From assembly GCF_001423295.1 (NCBI RefSeq), contig NZ_LMNG01000001.1:372829-436828 (forward strand): a stretch of 64,000 nucleotides of DNA, given 5' to 3'. The notes beneath the pieces are model-generated. The model made no database searches. It was not told the origin of the DNA and saw nothing but the letters and a program-made list of their open reading frames with translations. This stretch comes from Methylobacterium sp. Leaf112. GTDB taxonomy: Bacteria; Pseudomonadota; Alphaproteobacteria; Rhizobiales; Beijerinckiaceae. A program made the position numbers and the translations under genes. Below are positions 1-10,142 of the stretch, one piece after another (position 1 is the stretch's first letter; each line of letters opens with the position of its first letter).

Positions 1-317
1 TGTCGCTGTTCATCGCGGCAGCCCTGCTGGTGGCGCCCTTCCTCGTCGCCTACAACAGTCCCGATCCGGAGAAGCTCTCGGCCTACGAGTGCGGCTTCAA
101 CGCTTTCGACGATGCGCGCATGAAGTTCGATGTGCGCTTCTACCTTGTGGCCATCCTGTTCATCATCTTCGATCTCGAAGTCGCATTCCTGTTCCCGTGG
201 GCGATCACCTTCGGTGAACTCGGATGGTTCGGCATGTGGTCGATGATGGCCTTCCTCGGCGTTCTGACCGTCGGCTTCGTCTACGAGTGGCGCAAGGGCG
301 CCCTTGAGTGGGACTAG
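1..317 (+). CDS. nuoA: NADH-quinone oxidoreductase subunit A (partial, 5' end outside window)
   Basis: This is a small membrane subunit of the complex I proton arm, next to the quinone site. The frame is open from base 3 to the TAG at 315-317, giving about 104 residues, so roughly the first 15-20 residues lie upstream of the window. The conserved ND3-type loop AYECGFN with its Cys is visible, followed by the membrane stretch with [12 protein letters not shown] and a final membrane helix. The GTG at base 30 is an internal Val codon and not a start. It is the first visible gene of a 14-gene nuo operon, 57 bases ahead of nuoB. Confidence 0.97.
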   Translation, partial: SLFIAAALLVAPFLVAYNSPDPEKLSAYECGFNAFDDARMKFDVRFYLVAILFIIFDLEVAFLFPWAITFGELGWFGMWSMMAFLGVLTVGFVYEWRKGALEWD

Positions 318-374
318 CGCCCACGAATCGTCGTCGCGTCGCCGAACCGTCCGAAGCCTGATCCCGAGAAACCG

Positions 375-962
375 ATGGCCTTCAGCCCCGACCTCTCCCG
401 CGCCCCGGCGATCGCACCGGCTCCCAAGGGGATCATCGATCCCAACACCGGGCGCCCCATCGGCGCGGACGATCCGACATTCCTGTCGATCAGTAGCGAA
501 CTCGCCGACCGCGGCTTCCTCATCACCTCGACGGACGACCTCATCAACTGGGCCCGGACGGGCTCGCTGATGTGGATGACGTTCGGGCTCGCCTGCTGCG
601 CCGTCGAGATGATGCAGATGTCGATGCCGCGCTACGATTGCGAGCGCTTCGGCTTCGCCCCGCGCGGCTCTCCGCGCCAGTCCGACGTGATGATCGTCGC
701 CGGCACGCTCACCAACAAGATGGCACCCGCTCTGCGCAAGGTCTACGACCAGATGCCAGAGCCGCGCTACGTCATCTCCATGGGGTCGTGCGCCAATGGT
801 GGTGGATATTACCACTATTCGTACTCGGTAGTGCGCGGTTGCGACCGTGTGGTGCCCGTCGACATCTACGTGCCGGGCTGTCCGCCGACCGCCGAGGCGC
901 TTCTCTACGGTGTGCTGCTTCTGCAGAAGAAGATCCGCCGCACCGGCACCATCGAGCGCTGA
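375..962 (+). CDS. nuoB: NADH-quinone oxidoreductase subunit B
   Basis: The 195-residue protein is the 20-kDa/PSST subunit, which carries the terminal 4Fe-4S cluster N2 that passes electrons to quinone. The family's four cluster ligands are all present: the adjacent pair C74-C75 (GLACCAVEM), C139 (MGSCANGG) and C169 (VPGCPPT). The N-terminal 35 residues are Pro/Ala-rich and poorly conserved in the family. The next start (nuoC) follows seven bases after the stop, as expected for a co-translated operon. The length is typical. Confidence 0.98.
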   Translation: MAFSPDLSRAPAIAPAPKGIIDPNTGRPIGADDPTFLSISSELADRGFLITSTDDLINWARTGSLMWMTFGLACCAVEMMQMSMPRYDCERFGFAPRGSPRQSDVMIVAGTLTNKMAPALRKVYDQMPEPRYVISMGSCANGGGYYHYSYSVVRGCDRVVPVDIYVPGCPPTAEALLYGVLLLQKKIRRTGTIER

Positions 963-969
963 GGGGCTG

Positions 970-1617
970 ATGAGCAACGGCATCACCATCCGCGCGCACA
1001 CCGCCGCCGCTTCGGGCGCGGATGCGCTTCAGGCGCTCAGCGACCATGTCGGCGCCGCCCTCGGCCCGGCCGTGGTCGCCCGGACCATCGCGTTCGGCGA
1101 GCTGACCCTCGAGGTGCAGGCGAGCGACATCGTCTACGCGCTGACCTACCTGCGCGACGATCCCGCCTGCGCCTTCCGTTGCTTCATCGACATCTGCGGT
1201 GCGGATTATCCGAGCCGCGCCAAGCGGTTCGACGTGGTCTACCACCTGCTGTCCCTGCGCCATAACGCCCGCATCCGGGTCAAGGTGCAGACCGACGAGC
1301 AGACCTCGGTCCCATCCGTCATCGACGTGTTCCCGGCGGCCAACTGGTTCGAGCGGGAGACCTACGACCTCTACGGCATCCTGTTCTCGGGCCACCCGGA
1401 TCTGCGCCGGCTGCTGACCGATTACGGGTTCGAGGGGCACCCCCTGCGCAAGGACTTCCCGCTCACGGGCTTCGTCGAGGTCCGCTACGACCAGGATGAA
1501 GCCCGCGTGGTCTACGAGCCTGTGAAGCTGACGCAGGAATTCCGGAACTTCGACTTCCTCTCGCCGTGGGAGGGCACCGAGTACGTGCTCCCGGGCGACG
1601 AGAAGAAATCGGCTTGA
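970..1617 (+). CDS. nuoC: NADH-quinone oxidoreductase subunit C
   Basis: The 215-residue protein is the 30-kDa subunit of the peripheral arm, which packs against NuoD near the quinone site. The conserved family block [12 protein letters not shown], followed by [20 protein letters not shown], lies in the C-terminal half. The frame is open further upstream, but ATG 970 was chosen: it follows the nuoB stop by seven bases, has GAGGGG upstream and gives the usual length. NuoC and NuoD are separate genes here, not fused as in Escherichia coli. Confidence 0.97.
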   Translation: MSNGITIRAHTAAASGADALQALSDHVGAALGPAVVARTIAFGELTLEVQASDIVYALTYLRDDPACAFRCFIDICGADYPSRAKRFDVVYHLLSLRHNARIRVKVQTDEQTSVPSVIDVFPAANWFERETYDLYGILFSGHPDLRRLLTDYGFEGHPLRKDFPLTGFVEVRYDQDEARVVYEPVKLTQEFRNFDFLSPWEGTEYVLPGDEKKSA

Positions 1618-1633
1618 GCGGCGGAGCGAGGCC

Positions 1634-2824
1634 ATGACCGAGCACAACATCCGCAATTTCGCGATCAATTTCGGGCCGCAGCACCCGGCGGCGCACGGCG
1701 TGCTGCGCCTCGTGCTCGAACTCGACGGTGAGATCGTGGAGCGTGTCGATCCGCATATCGGCCTGCTGCATCGCGGCACCGAGAAGCTCATCGAGCACAA
1801 GACCTACCTGCAGGCGACGCCGTATTTCGACCGGCTCGACTACGTCTCGCCCATGAACCAGGAGCACGCCTTCTGCCTCGGCATCGAGAAGCTGCTTGGG
1901 CTTCAGGTGCCGCGCCGGGCGCAACTCATCCGGGTGCTGTTCTGCGAGATCGGCCGCATCCTCTCTCACCTCCTCAACGTCACCACGCAGGCGATGGACG
2001 TCGGCGCCCTCACGCCGCCGCTCTGGGGCTTCGAGGAGCGCGAGAAGCTGATGATCTTCTACGAGCGCGCGTCTGGCGCTCGCCTCCACGCAAACTACTT
2101 CCGGCCCGGCGGCGTCCATCAGGACCTGCCGCCCGCCCTCATCGACGACATCGAAGCGTTCATCGATCCTTTCCTTCAGGTGGTCGACGACCTCGACAAC
2201 CTCGTCATGGGCAACCGCATCTTCAAGCAGCGCAACGTCGACATCGGCATCGTCACCGTGGACGAGGCCATGGCCTGGGGCTTCTCGGGCGTGATGGTGC
2301 GCGGCTCGGGCATCCCGTGGGACCTGCGCAAGTCTCAGCCCTACGAGTGCTACGAGGAGATGGAGTTCGACATCCCCGTGGGGAAGAACGGCGACACCTA
2401 CGATCGCCAGGTCATCCGCATGGAGGAGATGCGCGAATCGGCGAAGATCATGCGGCAATGCTGCGTGAAGCTGCGCGAGCCCGCCGGGCAGGGCCCCATC
2501 GCGGCGACCGACGGCAAGTTCGCGCCGCCACCCCGCCGCGAGATGAAGCGCTCGATGGAAGCGCTGATCCACCACTTCAAGCTCTACACCGAGGGCTTCC
2601 ACGTCCCGGCCGGCGAAGTCTACGCGGCCGTCGAGGCGCCCAAGGGCGAGTTCGGCGTCTATCTCGTCGCCGACGGCACCAACAAGCCCTACCGCTGCAA
2701 GATCCGCGCTCCGGGCTTCGCCCATCTCCAGGCCATGGACTGGATGTGCCGCGGCCACATGCTGGCCGATGTATCCTGCGTGCTCGGCACGCTCGACATC
2801 GTGTTCGGCGAGGTGGACCGGTGA
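1634..2824 (+). CDS. nuoD: NADH-quinone oxidoreductase subunit D
   Basis: The 396-residue protein is the 49-kDa subunit, related to the NiFe-hydrogenase large subunit, and forms the quinone pocket with NuoB. Family hallmarks are [19 protein letters not shown] near the N-terminus, [18 protein letters not shown], and [15 protein letters not shown] in the second half. The start has the RBS-like GGAGCGAGG about seven bases upstream. The stop TGA is immediately followed by TG, so it overlaps the ATG of a seven-codon ORF that leads exactly into nuoE. Confidence 0.98.
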   Translation: MTEHNIRNFAINFGPQHPAAHGVLRLVLELDGEIVERVDPHIGLLHRGTEKLIEHKTYLQATPYFDRLDYVSPMNQEHAFCLGIEKLLGLQVPRRAQLIRVLFCEIGRILSHLLNVTTQAMDVGALTPPLWGFEEREKLMIFYERASGARLHANYFRPGGVHQDLPPALIDDIEAFIDPFLQVVDDLDNLVMGNRIFKQRNVDIGIVTVDEAMAWGFSGVMVRGSGIPWDLRKSQPYECYEEMEFDIPVGKNGDTYDRQVIRMEEMRESAKIMRQCCVKLREPAGQGPIAATDGKFAPPPRREMKRSMEALIHHFKLYTEGFHVPAGEVYAAVEAPKGEFGVYLVADGTNKPYRCKIRAPGFAHLQAMDWMCRGHMLADVSCVLGTLDIVFGEVDR

Positions 2825-2847
2825 TGGGACGCAAGGTTTCGAACTGA
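2824..2847 (+). other. Bridging mini-ORF between nuoD and nuoE
   Basis: The seven-codon reading frame MGRKVSN fills the nuoD-nuoE gap. Its ATG shares the final A of the nuoD stop (TGATG), and its TGA shares an A with the nuoE ATG at 2847. The AAGG at 2833-2836 lies inside it, about ten bases before nuoE, and could serve as the nuoE ribosome-binding site. Whether it is translated is unknown; a coupling role is inferred from geometry only. Confidence 0.35.
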
Positions 2848-3932
2848 TGGCTAACCGCAGACTCGCCCCCGCCGCCGAGCAGCCCCAAAGCTTCGCGTTC
2901 TCGTCGGAGAACGCCGAATGGGCCAAGGGCCAAATCGAGAAGTACCCCGAGGGCCGTCAGGCTTCGGCGGTGATCCCGCTGCTGTGGAAGGCGCAGGAGC
3001 AGAATGGCGGCTGGTTGCCGCGCGCCGCCATTGAATCGGTGGCCGATGAACTCGGCATGCCGCATATCCGCGTGCTCGAAGTCGCGACCTTCTACACGAT
3101 GTTCGCCCTGGAGCCGGTGGGCCGGTTCTGGATCCAGCTCTGCGGGACCGTGCCGTGCGATTCCTGTGGGGCGCGCGAGTTGAAGGATTACCTCCAGGCC
3201 CGCCTCGGCGCGCCGGGCCATGTCAGCGCCGACGGCAACTTCTCCTGGCTCGAGGTCGAGTGCCTGGGGGCCTGCTGCAACGCGCCGATGGCGCAGATCA
3301 ACCAGGATTACTACGAAGACCTGACGCCCGACCTGCTAGGCGCGCTCATGGACGACCTTGCTGCTGGCCGCCCCGTGAAGATCGGCTCGCAGGTCGGACG
3401 GACCTCGTCCGAGCCCAAGGGTGGGGCCGATACCCTCGTGGACGCGACCCTGTTCGACGGCTCGCGGGTCGGCGCCTGGCGTCAGCGCTTCGAGGACAAG
3501 AAGGCCGAGGAGAGCAGCGAGCCCTCGGGCAAGGCCGAGGCGGCTTCCTCCGAGCAGCGCGCCGCCGCCGATCCGAAGCCCGCCCGTCCGGATGCCGGAC
3601 GCGCCGTCGAGGGCCGGTCCACCGATGCGCCGGCCCAGCGCTCGGCGTCCGGGGAGAAGCCGGTGAAGTCCGGCGACGAGGCCGAGGCGGCCGACCCCGC
3701 CGAATCCACGGCCCGGCCGGGTAAACCGGCACCGACGCCGGCCGAGTCCATGGCGCGGGCCGAGGCGGCCGGCGCCGAGTCTGGAACGCAGTCCGACTTG
3801 CCGCGGGATGAGCCGCCACCCCAGCCCGAGGCGTCGGGGGCGAGCGAAGGCGTGAGCACGGACGGGCCGAAGACGGCTCCGGCCGAGACGTCCGGGGACA
3901 AGCGCCCGGCTCCGAAGAGCGAGGGGAACTAG
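2847..3932 (+). CDS. nuoE: NADH-quinone oxidoreductase subunit E with long acidic Ala/Pro-rich tail
   Basis: This is the 24-kDa thioredoxin-fold subunit that carries the 2Fe-2S cluster N1a. The four ligands are C99, C104, C139 and C143 in the usual Cx4C...Cx3C arrangement. The protein has 361 residues, roughly twice the length of the enterobacterial subunit. The core ends near residue 215, and the remaining ~145 residues are low complexity, rich in Ala, Pro, Glu, Ser and Lys. The start at 2847 was chosen over the upstream open frame because the protein core begins there and the codon overlaps the mini-ORF stop. Extended tails are known in some alphaproteobacterial NuoE proteins; their function is not known to me. 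Confidence 0.95.
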   Translation: MANRRLAPAAEQPQSFAFSSENAEWAKGQIEKYPEGRQASAVIPLLWKAQEQNGGWLPRAAIESVADELGMPHIRVLEVATFYTMFALEPVGRFWIQLCGTVPCDSCGARELKDYLQARLGAPGHVSADGNFSWLEVECLGACCNAPMAQINQDYYEDLTPDLLGALMDDLAAGRPVKIGSQVGRTSSEPKGGADTLVDATLFDGSRVGAWRQRFEDKKAEESSEPSGKAEAASSEQRAAADPKPARPDAGRAVEGRSTDAPAQRSASGEKPVKSGDEAEAADPAESTARPGKPAPTPAESMARAEAAGAESGTQSDLPRDEPPPQPEASGASEGVSTDGPKTAPAETSGDKRPAPKSEGN

Positions 3933-3933
3933 C

Positions 3934-5231
<1,298 letters not shown>

Positions 5232-5235
<4 letters not shown>

Positions 5236-5282
5236 TCCGTAGCCCACGCCAACCCGAATTCGAACCCGAGACCCACGCATGA
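5232..5282 (+). other. Bridging mini-ORF between nuoF and nuoG (GTG start)
   Basis: This is a 16-codon frame. Its GTG overlaps the nuoF stop (GTGA), and its TGA overlaps the nuoG ATG (ATGA at 5279-5282). The deduced peptide starts VIRSPRQ and ends EPETHA. No strong Shine-Dalgarno is visible before nuoG, so reinitiation from this frame could matter. Translation is not demonstrated. Confidence 0.3.
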
Positions 5283-7360
5283 CCAAGATCGTCGTCGACG
5301 GCACCGAGGTCGATGTTCCGGCGGACTACACGCTTCTCCAGGCGTGCGAGATCGCGGGCGCGGAGATCCCGCGTTTCTGCTTCCACGAGCGGCTGTCCAT
5401 CGCTGGCAATTGCCGGATGTGTCTCGTCGAGCTCAAGGGTGCGCCGAAGCCCGTGGCCTCCTGCGCCTACGCGGTGAAGGATTGCCGGCCCGGACCCAAC
5501 GGCGAGCCGCCGGAGGTCCTGACGCGGTCGGGCACGACCAAGAAGGCCCGCGAGGGGGTGATGGAGTTCCTCCTCATCAACCACCCCCTCGATTGCCCGA
5601 TCTGTGACCAGGGCGGCCATTGCGACCTGCAGGATCAGGCGATGGCCTACGGCGTCGATTCGACCCGCTACGGCGAGAACAAACGCGCGGTGGAAGAGAA
5701 GTACATCGGTCCGCTGGTCCGCACGGCCATGAACCGCTGCATCCACTGCACCCGCTGCGTCCGCTTCCTCGCCGAAGTCGCCGGTGTGCCGGATCTCGGC
5801 GCCATCGGGCGCGGCGAGGACATGGAGATCACGAGCTACCTCGAATCCGCCATGGGCTCCGAGCTCCAGGGCAACGTCGCCGACCTGTGCCCCGTGGGTG
5901 CGCTGGTCCACAAGCCGCAGAGCTACGAGGTCCGGCCCTGGGAGCTGTCGAAGACCGAGTCCATCGACGTGATGGACGCGGTGGGCTGCGCCATCCGCGT
6001 CGACGCCAAGGGCCGCGAGGTCATGCAGATCGAGCCGCGCATCAACGAGGCGGTCAACGAAGAGTGGATCTCGGACAAGACCCGCCATGCCGTCGACGGC
6101 CTGCGCATGCAGCGCCTCGACCGGCCCTACGTCCGTGAGAACGGCCGCCTGCGTCCGGCTTCCTGGGGCGAGGCCTTCGCGGCCATTGCCGCTAGGGTGA
6201 AGGGTACGGACGCCAAGCGCATCGGCGCCATCGTGGGCGATCTCGCAGGCGTCGAGGAGATCTTCGCGCTCAAGAGCCTGATGACCGCCCTCGGCGTGAC
6301 CAACCTCGACAGCCGGCAGGCCGGCGAGACGCTCGATCCGGCCTGGGGCCGGGCCGCCTACACCCTGGGTACGACGATCCCGGGCATCGAAGACGCCGAT
6401 GCCATCCTCCTGGTCGGGACGAACCCTCGTCTCGAAGCCTCCCTCCTCAACGTCCGCATCCGCAAGCGCTGGCGCATGGCGCCGCTCGCCGTTGGCCTCA
6501 TCGGCGAAGCGGTGGACCTGACCTATCCGCACACCTATCTGGGCGCCGGGCCGGAGACCCTGGCGGAAGTCGCCTCCGGACGGCACAGTTTCGCCGAGGT
6601 AGTGAAGGCCGCGAACCGGCCCCTCGTCATCGTCGGCATGGGCGCCCTGTCTCGGCCGGACGGCGCGGCGATCCTTGCCGCCGCTGCGGCGCTCGCCAAG
6701 GACATCGGCGCCGTGACGCCGGACTGGAACGGCTTCGGCGTGCTTCACACGGCCGCCGCCCGCGTCGGCGCCCTCGATCTCGGCTTCGTGCCGGGGGAGG
6801 GCGGGCTCGACCTCGCGGCCATGATTCAGAGCAGTGCCCTCGACGTACTGTTCAATCTCGGCGCCGACGAGGTCGAGGTCGGCCCCGGTGCCTTCGTGGT
6901 CTACCAGGGCACCCACGGCGACCGCGGCGCCACCCGGGCCGATGTGGTTCTGCCGGGAGCGGCCTACTCCGAAAAGAGCGCGACCTATGTCAACCTCGAA
7001 GGCCGTGTGCAGATGACCAACCGCGCCGGCTTCCCGCCCGGCGACGCGCGCGAGGATTGGGCGATCCTGCGGGCATTGTCCGACGTGCTCGGCCAACGCC
7101 TGCCGTTCGATTCGCTGGGTGCCCTGCGCCGGACGCTCTACGGGGCGTATCCGCACCTCGCCGCCCTCGATACGGTGGCGCCGAGCGACGCCGTGTCGGC
7201 GGTCGAAGCCCTGGCCGGCCTCGGCGGTACGCCCGACCGAGCGGCTTTCGCGCCGGCCGTGCCGGACTTCTATCTCACCAACGCGATCGCCCGCGCCTCG
7301 CGGGTGCTCGCCGAATGTTCGAGCCTCGCCCGCGTGCGCGGCCTCGAAGCCGCCGAATAG
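5279..7360 (+). CDS. nuoG: NADH-quinone oxidoreductase subunit G
   Basis: The 693-residue 75-kDa iron-sulfur subunit of the peripheral arm carries electrons from NuoF/NuoE towards NuoI. The N-terminal ferredoxin-like 2Fe-2S ligands are C34, C45, C48 and C62. The His/Cys 4Fe-4S site is H102, C106, C109 and C115, and the second 4Fe-4S site is C154, C157, C160 and C204. The rest is the molybdopterin-oxidoreductase-like domain without obvious cofactor residues, as is normal for NuoG. The length matches the mitochondrial-type alphaproteobacterial subunit rather than the ~900-residue enterobacterial form. Confidence 0.98.
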   Translation: MTKIVVDGTEVDVPADYTLLQACEIAGAEIPRFCFHERLSIAGNCRMCLVELKGAPKPVASCAYAVKDCRPGPNGEPPEVLTRSGTTKKAREGVMEFLLINHPLDCPICDQGGHCDLQDQAMAYGVDSTRYGENKRAVEEKYIGPLVRTAMNRCIHCTRCVRFLAEVAGVPDLGAIGRGEDMEITSYLESAMGSELQGNVADLCPVGALVHKPQSYEVRPWELSKTESIDVMDAVGCAIRVDAKGREVMQIEPRINEAVNEEWISDKTRHAVDGLRMQRLDRPYVRENGRLRPASWGEAFAAIAARVKGTDAKRIGAIVGDLAGVEEIFALKSLMTALGVTNLDSRQAGETLDPAWGRAAYTLGTTIPGIEDADAILLVGTNPRLEASLLNVRIRKRWRMAPLAVGLIGEAVDLTYPHTYLGAGPETLAEVASGRHSFAEVVKAANRPLVIVGMGALSRPDGAAILAAAAALAKDIGAVTPDWNGFGVLHTAAARVGALDLGFVPGEGGLDLAAMIQSSALDVLFNLGADEVEVGPGAFVVYQGTHGDRGATRADVVLPGAAYSEKSATYVNLEGRVQMTNRAGFPPGDAREDWAILRALSDVLGQRLPFDSLGALRRTLYGAYPHLAALDTVAPSDAVSAVEALAGLGGTPDRAAFAPAVPDFYLTNAIARASRVLAECSSLARVRGLEAAE

Positions 7361-7372
7361 GGATTTTCTCCG

Positions 7373-8395
7373 ATGACCTTCTGGGAAATCCTCGGCGCCG
7401 TTCTGTTCATGGCCTTCAAGAGCTTCGTGCTCCTGGCGTTGCTTCTCGTCTTCATCGCCTACGCGTTGCTCGCCGACCGCAAGATCTGGGCGGCGGTGCA
7501 GTTGCGGCGCGGCCCCAACGTGGTCGGCCCGTGGGGCCTGTTCCAGTCCTTCGCCGATCTGCTCAAGTTCGTCCTGAAGGAGCCGGTCATTCCGGCCGGC
7601 GCCAACAAGGGCCTGTTCCTGCTGGCGCCGCTGGTGTTCGCGACCCTGGCACTCGCCGCCTGGGCGGTGATTCCCTTGGCCGAGGGCTGGGCGCTGGCCG
7701 ACCTCAATGTCGGCATCACCTACATCTTCGCCATCTCGTCGCTCGGCGTCTACGGCGTCCTCATGGGCGGCTGGGCCTCGAACTCGAAATACGCATTCCT
7801 GGGTGCGCTGCGCTCGGCGGCGCAGATGATCTCCTACGAGGTGTCTCTCGGCTTCGTCATCATCTGCGTGCTGCTCTGCGCCGGCTCGCTCAACCTCTCG
7901 CGCATCGTCATGGCGCAGGACACGTCGCTCGGCATCCTCGGCTGGTACTGGCTGTGGCTGTTCCCGATGTTCATCGTGTTCTTCATCTCGGCTTTGGCCG
8001 AGACCAACCGCCCGCCCTTCGATCTGCCGGAGGCCGAATCCGAGCTCGTGGCCGGCTACATGGTCGAGTATTCCTCGACGCCGTACCTGCTGTTCATGCT
8101 CGGCGAGTACGTGGCGATCATGACCATGTGCGCGCTCGGCACGGTGCTGTTCCTCGGCGGTTGGCTCTCGCCGATCCCGTTCGCGCCCTTCACCTGGGTG
8201 CCGGGCCTGATCTGGTTCGCCCTGAAGGCCAGCTTCCTGTTCTTCATGATCGCCATGGTGAAGGCCATGGTGCCCCGCTACCGCTACGATCAGCTCATGC
8301 GGCTCGGGTGGAAGGTGTTCCTTCCCCTCTCGCTCGTCTCGGTCGTCGTCGTCGCCTTCGTGCTCAAGCTGACCGGCCTCGCGCCGGGCGCCTGA
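7373..8395 (+). CDS. nuoH: NADH-quinone oxidoreductase subunit H
   Basis: The 340-residue membrane subunit (ND1 type) joins the peripheral arm to the membrane arm and lines the quinone channel. About eight hydrophobic helices are visible. The conserved cytoplasmic loop [19 protein letters not shown], acidic residues included, is intact. [14 protein letters not shown] in the first loop is also typical. It lies 12 bases after nuoG with AGGG as a likely RBS. Confidence 0.98.
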   Translation: MTFWEILGAVLFMAFKSFVLLALLLVFIAYALLADRKIWAAVQLRRGPNVVGPWGLFQSFADLLKFVLKEPVIPAGANKGLFLLAPLVFATLALAAWAVIPLAEGWALADLNVGITYIFAISSLGVYGVLMGGWASNSKYAFLGALRSAAQMISYEVSLGFVIICVLLCAGSLNLSRIVMAQDTSLGILGWYWLWLFPMFIVFFISALAETNRPPFDLPEAESELVAGYMVEYSSTPYLLFMLGEYVAIMTMCALGTVLFLGGWLSPIPFAPFTWVPGLIWFALKASFLFFMIAMVKAMVPRYRYDQLMRLGWKVFLPLSLVSVVVVAFVLKLTGLAPGA

Positions 8396-8420
8396 CATCA
8401 TCCAATGGGAGATCCGAGCC

Positions 8421-8909
8421 ATGAAGCTCGATCAGGTCGCCAAGGGCCTTCTGCTCAGGGAGTTCGTGACGGGGTTCGCCCTCGCCATGCGCTACTTCTT
8501 CAAGCCGAAGGCCACCATCAACTACCCCTTCGAGATGGGGCACCGGGGGCCGCGCTTCCGGGGCGAGCACGCCCTGCGCCGGTATCCCAACGGCGAGGAG
8601 CGCTGCATCGCCTGCAAGCTGTGCGAGGCGATCTGTCCGGCCCAGGCCATCACCATCGAGGCCGGCCCGCGCCGCAACGACGGCACCCGCCGCACCACGC
8701 GCTACGACATCGACATGGTGAAGTGCATCTATTGCGGCATGTGTCAGGAGGCGTGCCCGGTGGATGCCATTGTCGAGGGGCCGAACCTCGAATTCTCCGT
8801 GGAGACCCGCGAGGAGCTGCTCTACGACAAGGACAAGCTCCTCCTGAACGGCGACCGCTGGGAGCGCGAGATCGCGCGCAACCTCGCCGTGGACGCGCCT
8901 TACCGGTAA
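8421..8909 (+). CDS. nuoI: NADH-quinone oxidoreductase subunit I
   Basis: The 162-residue ferredoxin-type subunit (TYKY) carries two 4Fe-4S clusters, N6a and N6b. Both Cx2Cx2Cx3CP motifs are complete: C62, C65, C68, C72 and C102, C105, C108, C112. The length and the amphipathic N-terminal helix are typical. A gap of about 140 bases then separates it from nuoJ, one of the two longest gaps in the operon. Confidence 0.98.
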   Translation: MKLDQVAKGLLLREFVTGFALAMRYFFKPKATINYPFEMGHRGPRFRGEHALRRYPNGEERCIACKLCEAICPAQAITIEAGPRRNDGTRRTTRYDIDMVKCIYCGMCQEACPVDAIVEGPNLEFSVETREELLYDKDKLLLNGDRWEREIARNLAVDAPYR

Positions 8910-9053
8910 AGCCGGCGGCTCCGCGGTTGTGCACCGCAGGGCCGGGTTCTATAGACGGGCGGCCTGTCCTGGCCCTGCGAGCGGCTTGCACGGGCCATGG
9001 ACGAATCAACGGCAGAAGGGGCTGTCCTCGGGACGGCTGATCTCCACAATCGC

Positions 9054-9674
9054 ATGAGTGCAGCCGCAGCCTTCTTCTACCTGTTCGCCGGCGTGACCGT
9101 CGCTTCGGGCTTCATGGTGATCGCCTCGCGCAATCCCGTCGCCTCGGTGCTGTACCTCATCCTCGCCTTCGTGAACGCCGCCGGCCTCTTCGTCATGATG
9201 GGCGCCGAGTTCCTCGCGATGATCCTCGTCGTGGTTTATGTCGGTGCCGTCGCGGTGCTGTTCCTGTTCGTCGTGATGATGCTCGACGTGGACTTCGCCC
9301 AGCTGCGACAGGGCTTTCAGCGCTACCTGCCCATCGGCGCGCTCATCGGGGCGATCTTCCTGATCGAGCTGATCCTCGTCGTCGGCTCCTGGAGCATCGA
9401 TCCCGATCTGCTGCAGGCGCCCCTGGGGCCGCTCGCCAGCACCGAGGGCGTCACCAACACCCAGGCCCTCGGTCGGGTGCTCTACACCGATTACGTCTTC
9501 TACTTCCAGCTCGCCGGCATGATCCTCCTGACGGCGATGATCGGTGCCATCGTGCTCACCCTGCGCGACCGGCCCGGCGTCAAGCGCCAGAACATCTCCG
9601 TGCAGAACGCCCGCACGCAGGCCGATGCGGTGGAGACCCGCAAGGTGCCCTCGCGCCAGGGCGTGGAAGTCTGA
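9054..9674 (+). CDS. nuoJ: NADH-quinone oxidoreductase subunit J
   Basis: The 206-residue membrane subunit (ND6 type) belongs to the proton-pumping arm. Five hydrophobic helices are visible, including the conserved Gly/Val-rich helix [20 protein letters not shown]. The frame is open to ATG 8997, which would add 19 hydrophilic residues. ATG 9054 was preferred because the first membrane helix starts directly after it and the product then has the usual length; no strong RBS decides the matter. The polar C-terminal tail is about 30 residues. Its stop overlaps a mini-ORF that leads into nuoK. Confidence 0.93.
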   Translation: MSAAAAFFYLFAGVTVASGFMVIASRNPVASVLYLILAFVNAAGLFVMMGAEFLAMILVVVYVGAVAVLFLFVVMMLDVDFAQLRQGFQRYLPIGALIGAIFLIELILVVGSWSIDPDLLQAPLGPLASTEGVTNTQALGRVLYTDYVFYFQLAGMILLTAMIGAIVLTLRDRPGVKRQNISVQNARTQADAVETRKVPSRQGVEV

Positions 9675-9703
9675 TGGCGGATTCCGGGAGACCCATCCGA
9701 TGA
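9674..9703 (+). other. Bridging mini-ORF between nuoJ and nuoK
   Basis: This is the nine-codon frame MADSGRPIR. Its ATG shares the last A of the nuoJ stop (TGATG). Its TGA overlaps the nuoK start (ATGA at 9700-9703). GGGAG at 9686-9690 inside the mini-ORF is the likely nuoK Shine-Dalgarno. Translation is inferred only. Confidence 0.35.
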
Positions 9704-10005
9704 TCGGCCTGAGCCACTACCTCACCGTCGCGGCGATCCTGTTCACCCTCGGGGTGCTCGGGATCTTCATCAACCGCAAGAACGTCATCGTCATCCTGAT
9801 GTCCGTGGAGCTCATCCTCCTCGCGGTGAACATCAACCTCGTGGCGTTCTCGACCCATCTGAACGACATCACCGGCCAGGTCTTCGCCCTGTTCGTGCTC
9901 ACCGTGGCGGCGGCCGAGGCAGCCATCGGACTCGCCATCCTCGTCGTGTTCTTCCGCAACCGCGGCTCCATCGCGGTCGAGGACGTGAACATGATGAAGG
10001 GTTGA
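9700..10005 (+). CDS. nuoK: NADH-quinone oxidoreductase subunit K
   Basis: The 101-residue, three-helix membrane subunit (ND4L type) resembles the MrpC antiporter subunit. Conserved membrane Glu residues are seen in the second helix ([17 protein letters not shown]) and third helix ([19 protein letters not shown]). ATG 9700 gives the usual length, although the frame is open upstream. A 137-base gap follows before nuoL. Confidence 0.97.
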   Translation: MIGLSHYLTVAAILFTLGVLGIFINRKNVIVILMSVELILLAVNINLVAFSTHLNDITGQVFALFVLTVAAAEAAIGLAILVVFFRNRGSIAVEDVNMMKG

Positions 10006-10091
10006 GCACGCCGATCAGATCCAGACCCGATCGAACGGGGCTCAAACGGGCCGCGGGCGGTGACACGAAGACAGGGCTCGTTCGCGAGGCT

Positions 10092-10106
10092 CCGCGCGTA
10101 GCGCGG
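10092..10106 (+). other. Short GC hairpin in the nuoK-nuoL gap
   Basis: CCGCGC and GCGCGG flank a three-base spacer (GTA), giving a perfect six-pair stem in the 137-base gap before nuoL. No T-run follows, so it is not a classical terminator. It could adjust the relative amounts of NuoL to NuoN or stabilise an mRNA end. The nuoL RBS is CAGGAGG at about 10121-10127. Confidence 0.35.
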
Positions 10107-10142
10107 GACTAGCCACGACCCAGGAGGCCGGACAAGCCAGCG

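Noticed and set aside
30..317. GTG 30 as the nuoA start
   Set aside because: The frame and hydrophobic helix continue upstream to base 3, so the start is outside the window.
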